This document shows positions 43,925-52,604 of a stretch of DNA of 64,000 bases, in pieces. The position numbers and the translations under genes are program-made. How positions within the stretch are numbered: position 1 is the stretch's first letter; every line of letters starts with the position of its first letter. Below the pieces are notes generated by a model that saw nothing but the letters and a program-made list of their open reading frames with translations, searched no databases and was not told the DNA's origin. Origin of the DNA: Flavobacteriales bacterium (lineage in GTDB: Bacteria; Bacteroidota; Bacteroidia; Flavobacteriales_F; PHOS-HE28); contig JAEUTA010000025.1 in the NCBI GenBank assembly GCA_016788205.1, forward strand, positions 248,001-312,000, written 5' to 3'.

Positions 43925-44581
43925 CTATGCAGGTTCCACTTGTAAGTGATGGCTCACCTCCTTGCTCACGCTGAAAGCCGAGCCGTTCTTCGGCTTGATG
44001 TCCATGCTCCCATCGAAAGCGTGCACTTCCTGCACGGTGAGCTGCGAACCGATGCGCAGGCCCTTGGCGTCGAGCAGGCGAAGGAGCCCATCGGTGGTCT
44101 CGCTCACCGCGGCTATCCGCACCACTTCGCCGGTGGCACAGGCGCTGAGCCGGTGGGTCTTTCGTTCGCGGATGCGCCCGTGGCGGTCGGGGATGGGATC
44201 ACCATGGGGGTCGAAGCCCGGTTTGCCGAGATACTCGTCCAGACGGTCCGTGAGTTTGTCGTAGGCGACGTGCTCCAGTTGTTCCGCCACCTCATGCACC
44301 TCATCCCATCCGAAGCCCAGGCGCTGCACCAGGAAAGTCTCCCACAAGCGGTGCCTGCGGACCAACTGGAGTGCATGGCTGCGTCCTTTGGCGGTCAGCT
44401 TCACGCCATAGTACGGCTCATGCTTCAGCAAGCCCTTTTCAGCCAGCTTCTTCAGCATGTCGGTGACGCTACTGGCCTTGGTACGAAGCCGATGCGCGAT
44501 GTCCTTCGTCGATGCGCTATCGCCTTCCTGGAGCAGCGTGTAAACGGCCTTCAGGTGGTCCTCTTCGCTACGGGTGAGCAT
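43925..44581 (-). CDS. DtxR/MntR family metal-dependent transcriptional repressor
   Basis: The 218-residue protein has an N-terminal winged helix (LKAVYTLLQEGDSASTKDIAHRLRTKASSVTDMLKKLAEKGLLKHEPYYGVKLTAKG), a dimerisation/metal domain (HRLWETFLVQRLGFGWDEVHEVAEQLEHV, with GKPGFDPHGDPIP), and a C-terminal FeoA/SH3-like domain (about 150-218). Metal-bound repressors of this family bind palindromes such as the one at 44612-44625, just upstream. It probably represses its own operon with the ZIP gene when metal is sufficient; the metal is not readable here. Confidence 0.94.
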   Translation of the reverse strand: MLTRSEEDHLKAVYTLLQEGDSASTKDIAHRLRTKASSVTDMLKKLAEKGLLKHEPYYGVKLTAKGRSHALQLVRRHRLWETFLVQRLGFGWDEVHEVAEQLEHVAYDKLTDRLDEYLGKPGFDPHGDPIPDRHGRIRERKTHRLSACATGEVVRIAAVSETTDGLLRLLDAKGLRIGSQLTVQEVHAFDGSMDIKPKNGSAFSVSKEVSHHLQVEPA

Positions 44582-44594
44582 GGAAAGATGGGGA

Positions 44595-44602
44595 CGAAGG
44601 TA
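44595..44602 (-). promoter_or_regulatory. -7 element TACCTTCG of the DtxR/ZIP operon
   Basis: A minus-strand match to TAnnTTCG, 13 nt before the ATG at 44581 and 9 nt downstream of the palindrome. Confidence 0.5.
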
Positions 44603-44611
44603 GTTCGTGGA

Positions 44612-44625
44612 TTAGACAAGCCTAA
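44612..44625. promoter_or_regulatory. candidate DtxR-family operator TTAGACAAGCCTAA
   Basis: The half-sites TTAGAC and GCCTAA form an imperfect inverted repeat (TTAGrC spaced by two bases), similar to half-sites of DtxR/IdeR boxes (TTAGGTTAGSCTAACCTAA). It lies 31-44 bp upstream of the regulator start, just upstream of its -7 element, where a bound repressor would block RNA polymerase. The divergent pyrD start is 45 bp away on the other side. Confidence 0.6.
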
Positions 44626-44655
44626 ATATCGTCATGGAGCCTGCATGCACTGGTG

Positions 44656-44663
44656 TAATTTCG
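44656..44663 (+). promoter_or_regulatory. -7 element TAATTTCG, 7 nt before pyrD
   Basis: It matches TAnnTTCG with the same 7-nt spacing to ATG as at 6536 and 31261. Confidence 0.5.
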
Positions 44664-44670
44664 CGCCACC

Positions 44671-45711
44671 ATGTATGCACTGCTCCGGCCCTTGCTCTTC
44701 CGTCTTTCGCCGGAGCGCGCACATGCCGTCACCTTCCAGCTCTTGGAGGCTACCTATCGGATACCGGGAATTCTTCGCCTGTTCGGTGCGAAGAAGCCCG
44801 ACGTGGCTGCCAGCGTGGAGGTGATGGGCTTGACGTTCCCTTCGCCGGTGGGTCTTGCCGCAGGAATGGATAAGGATGCCGCACACGTGGAAGCCATGGC
44901 CGCTATCGGTTTCGGTTTCGTGGAGATCGGCACGCTCACACCCGTTGCGCAGCCTGGGAATGACCGTCCGCGCCTGTTCCGGTTGAAGCAGGATCGCGCC
45001 TTGATCAACCGCATGGGCTTCAACAACGGTGGCGTGCAGGCCGCCGTGGAACGTCTGCGCCGTCGCACACCCGGCATCATCGTTGGCGGCAACATCGGCA
45101 AGAACAAGAACACGCCGAACGAAGAGGCCCTGAACGATTATGTCATATGCTTCGAAGCGCTTCACCCCGTGGTGGACTACTTCGTGGTGAACGTGAGCAG
45201 CCCCAACACGCCCGGGCTACGCGCCTTGCAGGAGAAAGGTCCACTGCTGACGATCCTGAACGAGCTGCGCACCCGGGACGCCAGCCTTGATGTGCATCGT
45301 CCGATACTCTTGAAGATCGCGCCGGACCTGACCAACGAACAACTGGATGACATCGTTTCGGTGGTGCGCGAGAGCGGGATCGCAGGGGTGATCGCCACCA
45401 ATACCACCATTTCTCGCGAAGCATTAAGGACACCGAAGCACGAGGTGGAAGCGATCGGAGCTGGCGGCGTCAGCGGAGCGCCGTTGCGCCATCGGAGTTG
45501 GGAGGTGGTGAGTTACCTGCGCGAACGCTTGGCACATCCCATCGTGATCATCGGAGTAGGGGGCATCGATGGTGAAGCCGCGTTGCTCTCCATGCTCGAT
45601 GCCGGAGCTGACCTGGTGCAGATTTACACCGGGCTGGTCTACGAAGGCCCGGCGCTGGTGACGCGCCTCAACGAACAATACATCCAATGGACGGACTGGA
45701 GGTCAAGCTGA
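44671..45711 (+). CDS. pyrD: dihydroorotate dehydrogenase (quinone), class 2
   Basis: The 346-residue enzyme has the class-2 N-terminal helix (MYALLRPLLFRLSPERAHAVTFQLLE), SPVGLAAGMDKDAAHVEAM, GFGFVEIGTLTPVAQPGNDRPRLFRL, INRMGFNNGGV, NVSSPNTPGLRALQ with the catalytic Ser, KIAPDLTNEQLDD and GVGGIDGEAALLSMLDAGADLVQIYTGLVYEGP. It oxidises dihydroorotate to orotate with membrane quinone in pyrimidine synthesis. It overlaps the lyase gene by 25 bases. Confidence 0.97.
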   Translation: MYALLRPLLFRLSPERAHAVTFQLLEATYRIPGILRLFGAKKPDVAASVEVMGLTFPSPVGLAAGMDKDAAHVEAMAAIGFGFVEIGTLTPVAQPGNDRPRLFRLKQDRALINRMGFNNGGVQAAVERLRRRTPGIIVGGNIGKNKNTPNEEALNDYVICFEALHPVVDYFVVNVSSPNTPGLRALQEKGPLLTILNELRTRDASLDVHRPILLKIAPDLTNEQLDDIVSVVRESGIAGVIATNTTISREALRTPKHEVEAIGAGGVSGAPLRHRSWEVVSYLRERLAHPIVIIGVGGIDGEAALLSMLDAGADLVQIYTGLVYEGPALVTRLNEQYIQWTDWRSS

Positions 45712-46550
45712 TCGAATGCCCGCGCGATGCCATGCAAGGCATCGTTCCCTTCATTCCCACAGCGGTGAAGGTTGAATACCTGAACGAGCTTCTACGCGTG
45801 GGTTTCCACACCATCGACATCGGCAGCTTCGTAAGTCCGAAAGCCATTCCCCAATTGGCGGATACGGCTGAAGTGCTGGGCCGTATCGACCTACATGGTT
45901 CGCGTTCGAAGTTGCTCGTCATCGTTGCCAATGAACGCGGCGCGGAACAGGCGGCGCAGCAGCCCAACGTTACCTACATCGGCTATCCGTTCAGCATAAG
46001 CGAGACCTTCCAACAACGCAACACGAATACGAGCATCGAAGGCTCATGGCACCGCATCGCCCGCATCGCGGAGATCGCTCAGGCTGCAGGGAAGGAGCTG
46101 GTGGTGTACATCAGCATGGCGTTCGGTAATCCTTACGGTGATCCATGGAACGGCGATGTGGCCCTGTATTGGACCGACCGCTTGGTGAACGAGCTGGGCG
46201 TACGGATCATCGCTCTCAGCGACACGGTCGGCGTGGCCGGTCCGGACGACATCAGGACCATGTTCTCAGCACTGATCCCGTCGCTTCCACATGTTGAATT
46301 CGGCGCACACCTGCATTGCACCCCGGATAACTGGCCTTGCAAGACCCAAGCTGCTTGGGACGCCGGTTGCCGCCGTTTCGATGGCGCCATAAAAGGTTTT
46401 GGTGGTTGCCCCATGGCCGAGGACGAACTCGTTGGCAATCTGCAGACGGAACTGTTCGTTGAGCTTTTGGGATCGCGTGGCGTGCGCACAGGACTTGATA
46501 TGAGCGCTCTGATGTCCTCCGTGCGACGCTCCGCTAGCGTGTTCCCGTGA
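45687..46550 (+). CDS. hydroxymethylglutaryl-CoA lyase family enzyme
   Basis: The 287-residue TIM-barrel enzyme has VKLIECPRDAMQGI (substrate loop, normally ECPRDG/ECPRDA), FHTIDIGSFVSPKAIPQLADT, AFGNPYGDPWN, ALSDTVGVAGPDDI, FGAHLHCTPDNWPCKT with the metal HxH, and GAIKGFGGCPMAED with the catalytic Cys loop. It splits HMG-CoA to acetoacetate and acetyl-CoA in leucine degradation, or a related acyl-CoA. The start lies inside pyrD. Confidence 0.93.
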   Translation: MDGLEVKLIECPRDAMQGIVPFIPTAVKVEYLNELLRVGFHTIDIGSFVSPKAIPQLADTAEVLGRIDLHGSRSKLLVIVANERGAEQAAQQPNVTYIGYPFSISETFQQRNTNTSIEGSWHRIARIAEIAQAAGKELVVYISMAFGNPYGDPWNGDVALYWTDRLVNELGVRIIALSDTVGVAGPDDIRTMFSALIPSLPHVEFGAHLHCTPDNWPCKTQAAWDAGCRRFDGAIKGFGGCPMAEDELVGNLQTELFVELLGSRGVRTGLDMSALMSSVRRSASVFP

Positions 46551-46625
46551 CCAAGTGACAAGTGGTTATCGGTGGTGAGCAGCACGTGCGCCGATGGCCT
46601 CGTCTGCTTTGAAACACCGAACCAC

Positions 46626-47666
46626 ATGCGGACACTTGGACTATTCCTGCTCATCGTTCCTGCGCTATCCTCCCGGGCCCAATGCCCATTCGTTCCCACG
46701 ATCACGCCCAACGCGGTAATGTTCTATTGCCCGGACGACGAGGCGGAGCTTTCCACCGGTGCGTACGATGCCTACCAATGGTACCGAAGTGGGGTGGCCA
46801 TCCCTGGTGCTACGGCACAAACGCTCACCGTCGATCAATCCGATGCCGGATGGACCTTCACTGTTGAGGCTACTTTGGACGGTTGCACGGACACATCCGC
46901 TTCCGTACTCGTGGATGCCTGGATGGGACTGTTGCCGTTCTTGATCTCCGGTGGTGATGAACCGTATCAGGTGGACGGTACCGGGTCGTATTTCTGCCAA
47001 GGCGATACATCGCTCCTCGTCATCGGAGGCCCGTACGTTCTGGTGAACTGGACGAACAATGACGTCCCTATTCCGAACGAGAGCGACGACACATTGCGTG
47101 TCACCAGCAGTGGGGCGTACTCGGCCATCGTGGCTTTGGGCGTTTGCCAGGACGTACATATGGGCGTAGGTGTGCAAGTGCCTATTTCCTTCACCGCAAG
47201 CGAACAAGCGGGCATCGTTCAGGACGGTGATCTGCTTTGTGCACAACCCGAAGGCTTGGCCTACACCTGGTATTTGAACGGAGTGGAATTGCCTGATGCA
47301 ACAGCGGCGTGCATAGCCCCAGAAGCTGAAGGTTCCTACACGGTGCTAGTGGACCAGAACGGCCCCTGCGAGATCCCCTCGGAACCATTCCTTGCCACGG
47401 GGATGGGTGATCGGTACGACACGCATTTCACGGTATACCCCATACCGGCAGCGGATGAAGTGAGCATCCAATGGTCCAGCGGTGTGCCCCTGCAAGGCTC
47501 GTGGTGCCTGCTTGATGCAAGTGGGCGCATCGTTCGCCAAGGGAAGCTCACGGGTTCGACCACGCTGCGTATGGAGGTGGCTACACTTGCCCAAGGGCAT
47601 TACGTGTTCTGCGCCACCGAGAACCATGGCAACCTCCATCGCCTGCCATTGCAGGTACTGCGATGA
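46626..47666 (+). CDS. secreted T9SS-sorted protein with Ig-like modules (paralogue of 58287-59300)
   Basis: The 346-residue product starts MRTLGLFLLIVPALSSRAQCPF, a signal peptide followed by CPFVPTITPNAVMFYCPDDEAELSTGAYDAYQWYRSG, a PKD/Ig-like beta module that repeats (QDGDLLCAQPEGLAYTWYLNGVELPDATAACI). The last ~80 residues (FTVYPIPAADEVSIQW, CLLDASGRIVRQGKL, LAQGHYVFCATENHG) are a type A sorting domain for T9SS export and surface attachment. An upstream ATG at 46572 has no signal peptide. A clear paralogue sits 11 kb away. Confidence 0.87.
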   Translation: MRTLGLFLLIVPALSSRAQCPFVPTITPNAVMFYCPDDEAELSTGAYDAYQWYRSGVAIPGATAQTLTVDQSDAGWTFTVEATLDGCTDTSASVLVDAWMGLLPFLISGGDEPYQVDGTGSYFCQGDTSLLVIGGPYVLVNWTNNDVPIPNESDDTLRVTSSGAYSAIVALGVCQDVHMGVGVQVPISFTASEQAGIVQDGDLLCAQPEGLAYTWYLNGVELPDATAACIAPEAEGSYTVLVDQNGPCEIPSEPFLATGMGDRYDTHFTVYPIPAADEVSIQWSSGVPLQGSWCLLDASGRIVRQGKLTGSTTLRMEVATLAQGHYVFCATENHGNLHRLPLQVLR

Positions 47667-47668
47667 AC

Positions 47669-48922
47669 TCAGGCTCGCTCTAACTCCAGCACGGATATTT
47701 CCGGTGGCATTCCCACGCGACCAGGGAAACCGATGAAGCCGAAGCCGCGGTTCACATAAAGGTTCTGCGACCCTTCGTTGTACAGCCCTGCCCAATGTTT
47801 GTACACCCATTGGGCGGGGCTGTATTCTTCACCATTGATCTTCACGCCGAGTTGCGCTCCGTGCGTGTGTCCGCTGAGTGTGAGGTCCACACCCGTGCCC
47901 AGAACCTGTTCTTCCCAGTGTGTAGGGTCATGGCTCATCAGGATCCGGAAGGGGAACACTTCCGTACCGCGTATCGCCTTTCCAAGGTCGCCGTACTGCT
48001 GGAAACGACGCCCCCAGTTCTGCACACCGAGCAGGCCGATGTGCTGTCCTTCGCGCTCAATGGACAGGTGTTCGTCCAACAGCAACCGGAAGCCCATCTC
48101 CTTATGGATGGACTTCAGCTTTTCCAAGTTCGCGGATTTCTCCTGCGGACTATCCCACTGCACATAGTCGCTGTAGTCGTGATTGCCTAGAATGCTGAAC
48201 TTGCCCGAGCGGGCCTTCAACCCGGCCAGTATCGGCACGAAACGTTCGGCCTCGTCGGCGTAGTCGTTCACCATGTCACCGGTGAACAGGATCAGGTCCG
48301 GTTCTTCGGCATTGATCAGCTCCACGCCACGTTGCACGATGCTGAGGTCGTCGCCGTAGCTCCCGAGATGCATATCGCTGATCTGGATGATGCGCAAGCC
48401 GTTGAACGCTTCGGGAAGGTTGCTCGAACGAATGGCGGTGCGGGACACGTTGAAGCTGCGTCGTCCTTTTGTAACCCCATACAGAACTCCGGCGAACGGC
48501 ACGGCCGCAACGATCAGGCCCAACTGGCTCAGGAAGTTCGCACGGTCCAATGTTTCTCCAGTTCCCGAGGAGGATCCAGGCAGCAGTTTATGCCAGAGCA
48601 AGCGTCCAAGGTGCAGTAGGTCGTCCAACCCATGGAAAATGACGATGACCAGCTTGGGAAGGAAGAACAAGAGGAACAGGGCGACAAGGGAGAACACGTA
48701 GCTATGATCGCGTCGATTCTGCTGCCCTTGCATGTTGAACACCGTCCAGACCAATACGCCAAGGATGCCGATGGAAATGATCCAATACACGAACCGGATG
48801 ATCCGTCGTAGGACGAGCGAATGGTTGGCGAACGCCGTATTCACACCTTTGTAGGCGTAAACATCGATGAGCACCAGTACAACGAAGAAGATGAAGAAGT
48901 TGCGAAGCGCCTTTGGGGACAT
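47669..48922 (-). CDS. membrane-anchored metallophosphoesterase (YkuE-like)
   Basis: The 417-residue protein has four hydrophobic segments in residues 8-155. The calcineurin-like domain follows: IIQISDMHLGSYG, LILFTGDMVNDYADE, FSILGNHDYSDY, ILMSHDPTHWEEQ and LTLSGHTHGAQLG, giving all metal ligands of the two-metal site. It hydrolyses phosphomonoester or pyrophosphate bonds, possibly UDP-sugars or lipids as in related membrane proteins. A TAGTTTCG element ends 4 nt before the ATG. Its stop is 3 nt from the convergent stop. Confidence 0.93.
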   Translation of the reverse strand: MSPKALRNFFIFFVVLVLIDVYAYKGVNTAFANHSLVLRRIIRFVYWIISIGILGVLVWTVFNMQGQQNRRDHSYVFSLVALFLLFFLPKLVIVIFHGLDDLLHLGRLLWHKLLPGSSSGTGETLDRANFLSQLGLIVAAVPFAGVLYGVTKGRRSFNVSRTAIRSSNLPEAFNGLRIIQISDMHLGSYGDDLSIVQRGVELINAEEPDLILFTGDMVNDYADEAERFVPILAGLKARSGKFSILGNHDYSDYVQWDSPQEKSANLEKLKSIHKEMGFRLLLDEHLSIEREGQHIGLLGVQNWGRRFQQYGDLGKAIRGTEVFPFRILMSHDPTHWEEQVLGTGVDLTLSGHTHGAQLGVKINGEEYSPAQWVYKHWAGLYNEGSQNLYVNRGFGFIGFPGRVGMPPEISVLELERA

Positions 48923-48926
48923 GGAC

Positions 48927-48934
48927 CGAAACTA
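48927..48934 (-). promoter_or_regulatory. -7 element TAGTTTCG, 4 nt before a start codon
   Basis: A minus-strand match to TAnnTTCG, identical to the smpB element, with a 4-nt gap to ATG 48922. Transcription would begin at or next to the start codon. Confidence 0.5.
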
Positions 48935-48991
48935 GGCCGACCAACAACGCATGGTACCGCCCTCGATCAAATTAACAGAGCAATCCACTGT

Positions 48992-50413
48992 ATGATCCGT
49001 TCCTCCTTCCTGGTAATGACCTGCCTCGTGGGCACCACCGCTTCCGCTCAAACGTGGAGGGCGGCCTATGGTGCCTACGGTCCGGATGAAGCCGTGGCCG
49101 TGCGTTGGGTGAACGATGACCGGATCGTAGTTGCCGGTTCCACGGGAAGCTTCGGCAACGGGTCCTCTGATATCTACCTCTTCGCGGTGGATGGGGATGG
49201 TTCGTTCCAATGGAGCCGAACGATCGGCGGGCAGGGGGTGGACCAGGCCTCCTGCATGGCTGTGTTGGACGACGAGAGCATTCTGATCGGCGGTTTTTCG
49301 AATGGTGGGGATGCCGGTTACGATGGGCTCCTGGTGAAGACCGATCCGGACGGGAACGTGCTGTGGCAACGCACCTACGGTGGTGCGGACTGGGACTTCA
49401 TCCGCGATATCCTGCCAGCTGCCAATGGGGATATCCTATTGGTAGGCCAGACCTACAGTCATGGTCATGGCGGGCAGGCTTGGCTGGTTCGCGTAGATGA
49501 AACCGGTGAGCTTCAGGAAGAGCACACGTATGGCGCGGACGGCGAGGAGAACTGTTACGCCATCTGCGGTTCAACGGATGGATTCATGCTGGCCGGGTCC
49601 ACCGGCATCGATGATGGAACCGATGCCCTTCTGATCCATGTTGATGCTGAAGGCGAACAAGTGTGGTCCAGGACTTACGGCGGCGATTCCAGTGATGTAG
49701 CCCATGATGTCGTGGCAACGCTGGATGGCGGAACCTCTTTCGTAGGCATCACCCGAAGTTCTTCGCAATGGGAAGAAGCGTACCATGTGAAGGTCGATGC
49801 CGCCGGGAACGAACAATGGTCGCGAAACTGGGGCCAGATCAATGATCAAGGTGCCTATGAGCACCTCGAATTGGAGAACGGCGAATTCTTGATCGCGGGT
49901 TACACGAAGACTTCCGGAGGAGGGGGGATGGACATGTTCCTTCAGAAGAGTTCGTCGAGTGGCGATTTCCTCTTCGGAAGGACGTTCGGTGGCATCGATG
50001 ATGACGCCGGATACGGTCTCGATGCGTCCAGCGCGGGATTCCTCTGCGCGGGATGGACGACCTCGTTCGGCGCTGGTGCCCGGGATGTGTTCGTGGTCCG
50101 TACGGACGAAGAGGGCACCACGGCCAGTCAGATCGTTGAAGATGTCTTCGACCCGTTGAGCATCGACCAGGTCGCTTCCGAGCGGCTGGATATCTCGCCG
50201 AATCCTTCAACGGGTGTTTTCACCATCGGCACCATCGGGGGTAAAGGCGAATGGCGGGTCCTGGACATGTGCGGACGTGAGCTCGGGCGCGGACTTTGGT
50301 CCGGCACCGCCACATCCGTAGGGCTGGCTGTGGGTACAGGCCGATATATCCTGGAAATTCGTTCACAGGCCGGTGCACGGTGGAGAGGTGACCTCGTCAT
50401 CACGTCGCCATGA
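48992..50413 (+). CDS. secreted beta-propeller-like repeat protein with T9SS sorting domain
   Basis: The 473-residue product starts MIRSSFLVMTCLVGTTASAQTW (signal peptide). It contains about seven repeats of roughly 48-50 residues carrying phrases such as RTYGGADWDFIRDILP, HTYGADGEENCYAICG, RTYGGDSSDVAHDVVA and RTFGGIDDDAGYGLDA, and WLVRVDETG-like strands; these are delta-60/SBBP-type propeller blades. The end (LDISPNPSTGVFTIG, RVLDMCGRELGRG, GRYILEIRSQAG) is a T9SS type A sorting domain. The earlier ATG at 48821 lies inside the divergent gene and is not credible. Confidence 0.88.
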   Translation: MIRSSFLVMTCLVGTTASAQTWRAAYGAYGPDEAVAVRWVNDDRIVVAGSTGSFGNGSSDIYLFAVDGDGSFQWSRTIGGQGVDQASCMAVLDDESILIGGFSNGGDAGYDGLLVKTDPDGNVLWQRTYGGADWDFIRDILPAANGDILLVGQTYSHGHGGQAWLVRVDETGELQEEHTYGADGEENCYAICGSTDGFMLAGSTGIDDGTDALLIHVDAEGEQVWSRTYGGDSSDVAHDVVATLDGGTSFVGITRSSSQWEEAYHVKVDAAGNEQWSRNWGQINDQGAYEHLELENGEFLIAGYTKTSGGGGMDMFLQKSSSSGDFLFGRTFGGIDDDAGYGLDASSAGFLCAGWTTSFGAGARDVFVVRTDEEGTTASQIVEDVFDPLSIDQVASERLDISPNPSTGVFTIGTIGGKGEWRVLDMCGRELGRGLWSGTATSVGLAVGTGRYILEIRSQAGARWRGDLVITSP

Positions 50414-51816
50414 ACGGGCTCAAGCTCCACCAGGCGGAACGGTGGCATCTCGCCCTCGGCCACATCCTCTTCCTTGCACTTTTCACCCTCGCTTACATCC
50501 ATGCCGTGCCGCGGGTGGTGCACGTGGACTCCGCTTTCCAGGTGTTCAAGTGGATCCATGGCGAGGGTATCGGAGTTGAAGCGCACAGGTTCTCCGCCAT
50601 CTTTCCGCAACTACTGGTGAAGCTGGCCACGCAGTTCGGGATACGGCTTCAGGGGTTGGTGGTGATCGCTTCCGTGGCGCACGTACTGGTACCATACGTC
50701 ATCTTCGTCGTTATCGCCCACGTTCTGCGCCTTCCCTGGCATGCCCTAGCTGTCGCACTGGCACAGGTGCTTTGCACGCGGCTAACGTTCTATGGCATCG
50801 TGCTGGAAGTGAACTACCTGTTGTGCTACCCCATTCTTTTCGCGGCCATGCTGGATGGTCCATTGAGCCGATCCCGGACGCCGCTGGTGCTCCTTATGGT
50901 ACTGATCTCCCTGTTGCTGGTCCTGTTCGCCCATCCGGTAGGTTGTATCATGGCGCTCTTCGTCCTGCTCCTGCACTGGGCGCGTTCCACGGCTTCGCGT
51001 TCGCTGATATACGGGTTGGCCCTGCTCTGCGTCCTGTGGCCTCTTATCAGCCGTGCCGTTTTCCCACCGACGGGTTACGAGGCCGGGCTGTACACGGCCA
51101 CCTCCGAAGGGCTGCACGCCGCGCCCCGCATCGCTGAACTACCGGCCTGGCGCTTTTTGATGCAACACACCTGGCAGGCTACCACCCATTACCTCATCCT
51201 GTGGTCGGGTCTACTGGCCCTCCTCATCATCCTGGTCCGCCGTCGGTCTTGGAAGCAGCTTGTGGTTTGCCTGTGCGCCTTGGTGGGCTACGTATCGTTG
51301 AACGTGTTCACCTATCACCAGGGAGAGACGGCCATGATGATGGAGAAGAATTTCCTGCCCTTAGCGGTTCTCGTGGGCCTGCCCTTGATGTTGGAGATGG
51401 GCCGAATGACGGCACCTGGGCAATGGGGGGTGTTCGCCGCGTTCGTGGTGGTGTTCTTCATTCAATTCCGGGGCATTTCATTCGCCGCGCGCCCTGCCCG
51501 GGAACGGCTGGCGCGTATTGAACAGTTGGTCTTGTCCTGCCAGAGGAGCGGTATCAAAAAGGCGTGTACCAGTCCGGAAATGCTGGATAGGGAAGGGTTG
51601 AACATCCATTGGGCCTTACCGTTCGAAACGCTGTTGCTCAGCTCACTTCGGGGTCCGGAGAACGGCGTCACGGTGGTCAGCCATGACGCTTGTCCACCAT
51701 CCACCGATGGGGCGGACTTCTCCGGCTTGATCGAGGCCGGTGACGTTTGCGGCAACGGAACGTCCTACTTCCGTCTACCGAAGGGGCCTTACGGTGTACT
51801 TTCAACCCAGGAGTAG
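50410..51816 (+). CDS. polytopic membrane protein, possible GT-C type
   Basis: The 468-residue protein has about 10-11 helices. Its first periplasmic loop reads VPRVVHVDSAFQVFKWIHGEGIGVEAHRFSAIFPQLL, with an acidic residue after helix 1 as in GT-C enzymes, but no firm family match. A small periplasmic C-terminal domain holds four cysteines (LSCQRSGIKKACTS, DACPPS, DVCGNG). It overlaps the T9SS propeller gene by four bases, so they are co-expressed. Function unknown. Confidence 0.6.
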   Translation: MNGLKLHQAERWHLALGHILFLALFTLAYIHAVPRVVHVDSAFQVFKWIHGEGIGVEAHRFSAIFPQLLVKLATQFGIRLQGLVVIASVAHVLVPYVIFVVIAHVLRLPWHALAVALAQVLCTRLTFYGIVLEVNYLLCYPILFAAMLDGPLSRSRTPLVLLMVLISLLLVLFAHPVGCIMALFVLLLHWARSTASRSLIYGLALLCVLWPLISRAVFPPTGYEAGLYTATSEGLHAAPRIAELPAWRFLMQHTWQATTHYLILWSGLLALLIILVRRRSWKQLVVCLCALVGYVSLNVFTYHQGETAMMMEKNFLPLAVLVGLPLMLEMGRMTAPGQWGVFAAFVVVFFIQFRGISFAARPARERLARIEQLVLSCQRSGIKKACTSPEMLDREGLNIHWALPFETLLLSSLRGPENGVTVVSHDACPPSTDGADFSGLIEAGDVCGNGTSYFRLPKGPYGVLSTQE

Positions 51817-51829
51817 AGGAGTAGCGCTG

Positions 51830-52531
51830 ATGGATGACCAACTGATCAACGTATTGCGGTGGATGCACATCGCCGCTGGCTTCACGGCGTTGGTGGTCGC
51901 ACCCATCGCCATGGTGGTGCGAAAAGGTGGTGATGCACATCGCCTTTGGGGCAAGATCTTCTTCTACTGCATGGCGGTTGTTGCGGTCACGGCCATCATT
52001 CTAGGTATCGCTCGCCCGAACATCTTCCTGACCATGGTGGCGGTGTTCAGTTTCCATATGATCGCTTCGGGCTATCGCGCGTTGTACCACAAACGATTGC
52101 ACGAAGGGCAGAAGCCGGCAGCGTTGGATATCGTGCTACAGGCCACGGCCGGTGTGATCAATGGCGGTCTGTTCATCTGGGGGTTCACCAATATGGTGCT
52201 CGGGAACAGGGGCGGGCCTTCCATCATTTTCCTTGTTTTCGGCCTTATCGGCATCCTCATGGTCTGGCGTAACATCCAGCGGTTCTACAAACACAGTCAC
52301 GATAAGCACGAGTGGCTTTTCGCGCACATGACGGGTTTCCTTGGTGGGTACATCGCCACGGTATCGGCCTTCAGCGCGGTCAACATGGAGTTCATCAAGC
52401 CGGTATGGCTCCAGTGGTTGTGGCCCACCTTGCTCGGCGCTCCGCTCATCGCACTCTGGGTGGCTTACTATCGGAAGAAGTTCGCTCGCGGCAAGCGGGC
52501 CCGCGACGTGGTGGAGACGCGCATCAAGTGA
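51830..52531 (+). CDS. DUF2306-like membrane protein
   Basis: The 233-residue protein starts MDDQLINVLRWMHIAAGFTALVVAPIAM and has about seven helices. Conserved polar residues include W/H in helix 1 and GKIFFYCMAVVAVTA with the preceding HRLWG, and DKHEWLFAHMTGFLGGYIATVSAF. The HxxxG...HRxxG layout resembles DUF2306 or related haem-like membrane families. Function unknown. Upstream ATG at 51740 would extend into the previous gene without signal. Confidence 0.7.
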   Translation: MDDQLINVLRWMHIAAGFTALVVAPIAMVVRKGGDAHRLWGKIFFYCMAVVAVTAIILGIARPNIFLTMVAVFSFHMIASGYRALYHKRLHEGQKPAALDIVLQATAGVINGGLFIWGFTNMVLGNRGGPSIIFLVFGLIGILMVWRNIQRFYKHSHDKHEWLFAHMTGFLGGYIATVSAFSAVNMEFIKPVWLQWLWPTLLGAPLIALWVAYYRKKFARGKRARDVVETRIK

Positions 52532-52578
52532 GACAAGCCTCCGCAACCCACCCGGGCCGACAGCCGAGGGGGGAACGG

Positions 52579-52586
52579 TACATTTG
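52579..52586 (+). promoter_or_regulatory. -7 element TACATTTG of the second glycan cluster
   Basis: An exact TAnnTTTG lies 18 nt before the GTG at 52605 and 6 nt before an in-frame TTG at 52593. It argues for transcription starting between about 52590 and 52595. Confidence 0.5.
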
Positions 52587-52604
52587 GCGCCCTTGTCACC
52601 AGCG

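Noticed and set aside
48821..48991. Extended start of the T9SS propeller gene at 48821
   Set aside because: It would read into the divergent metallophosphoesterase gene and place the obvious signal peptide internally.
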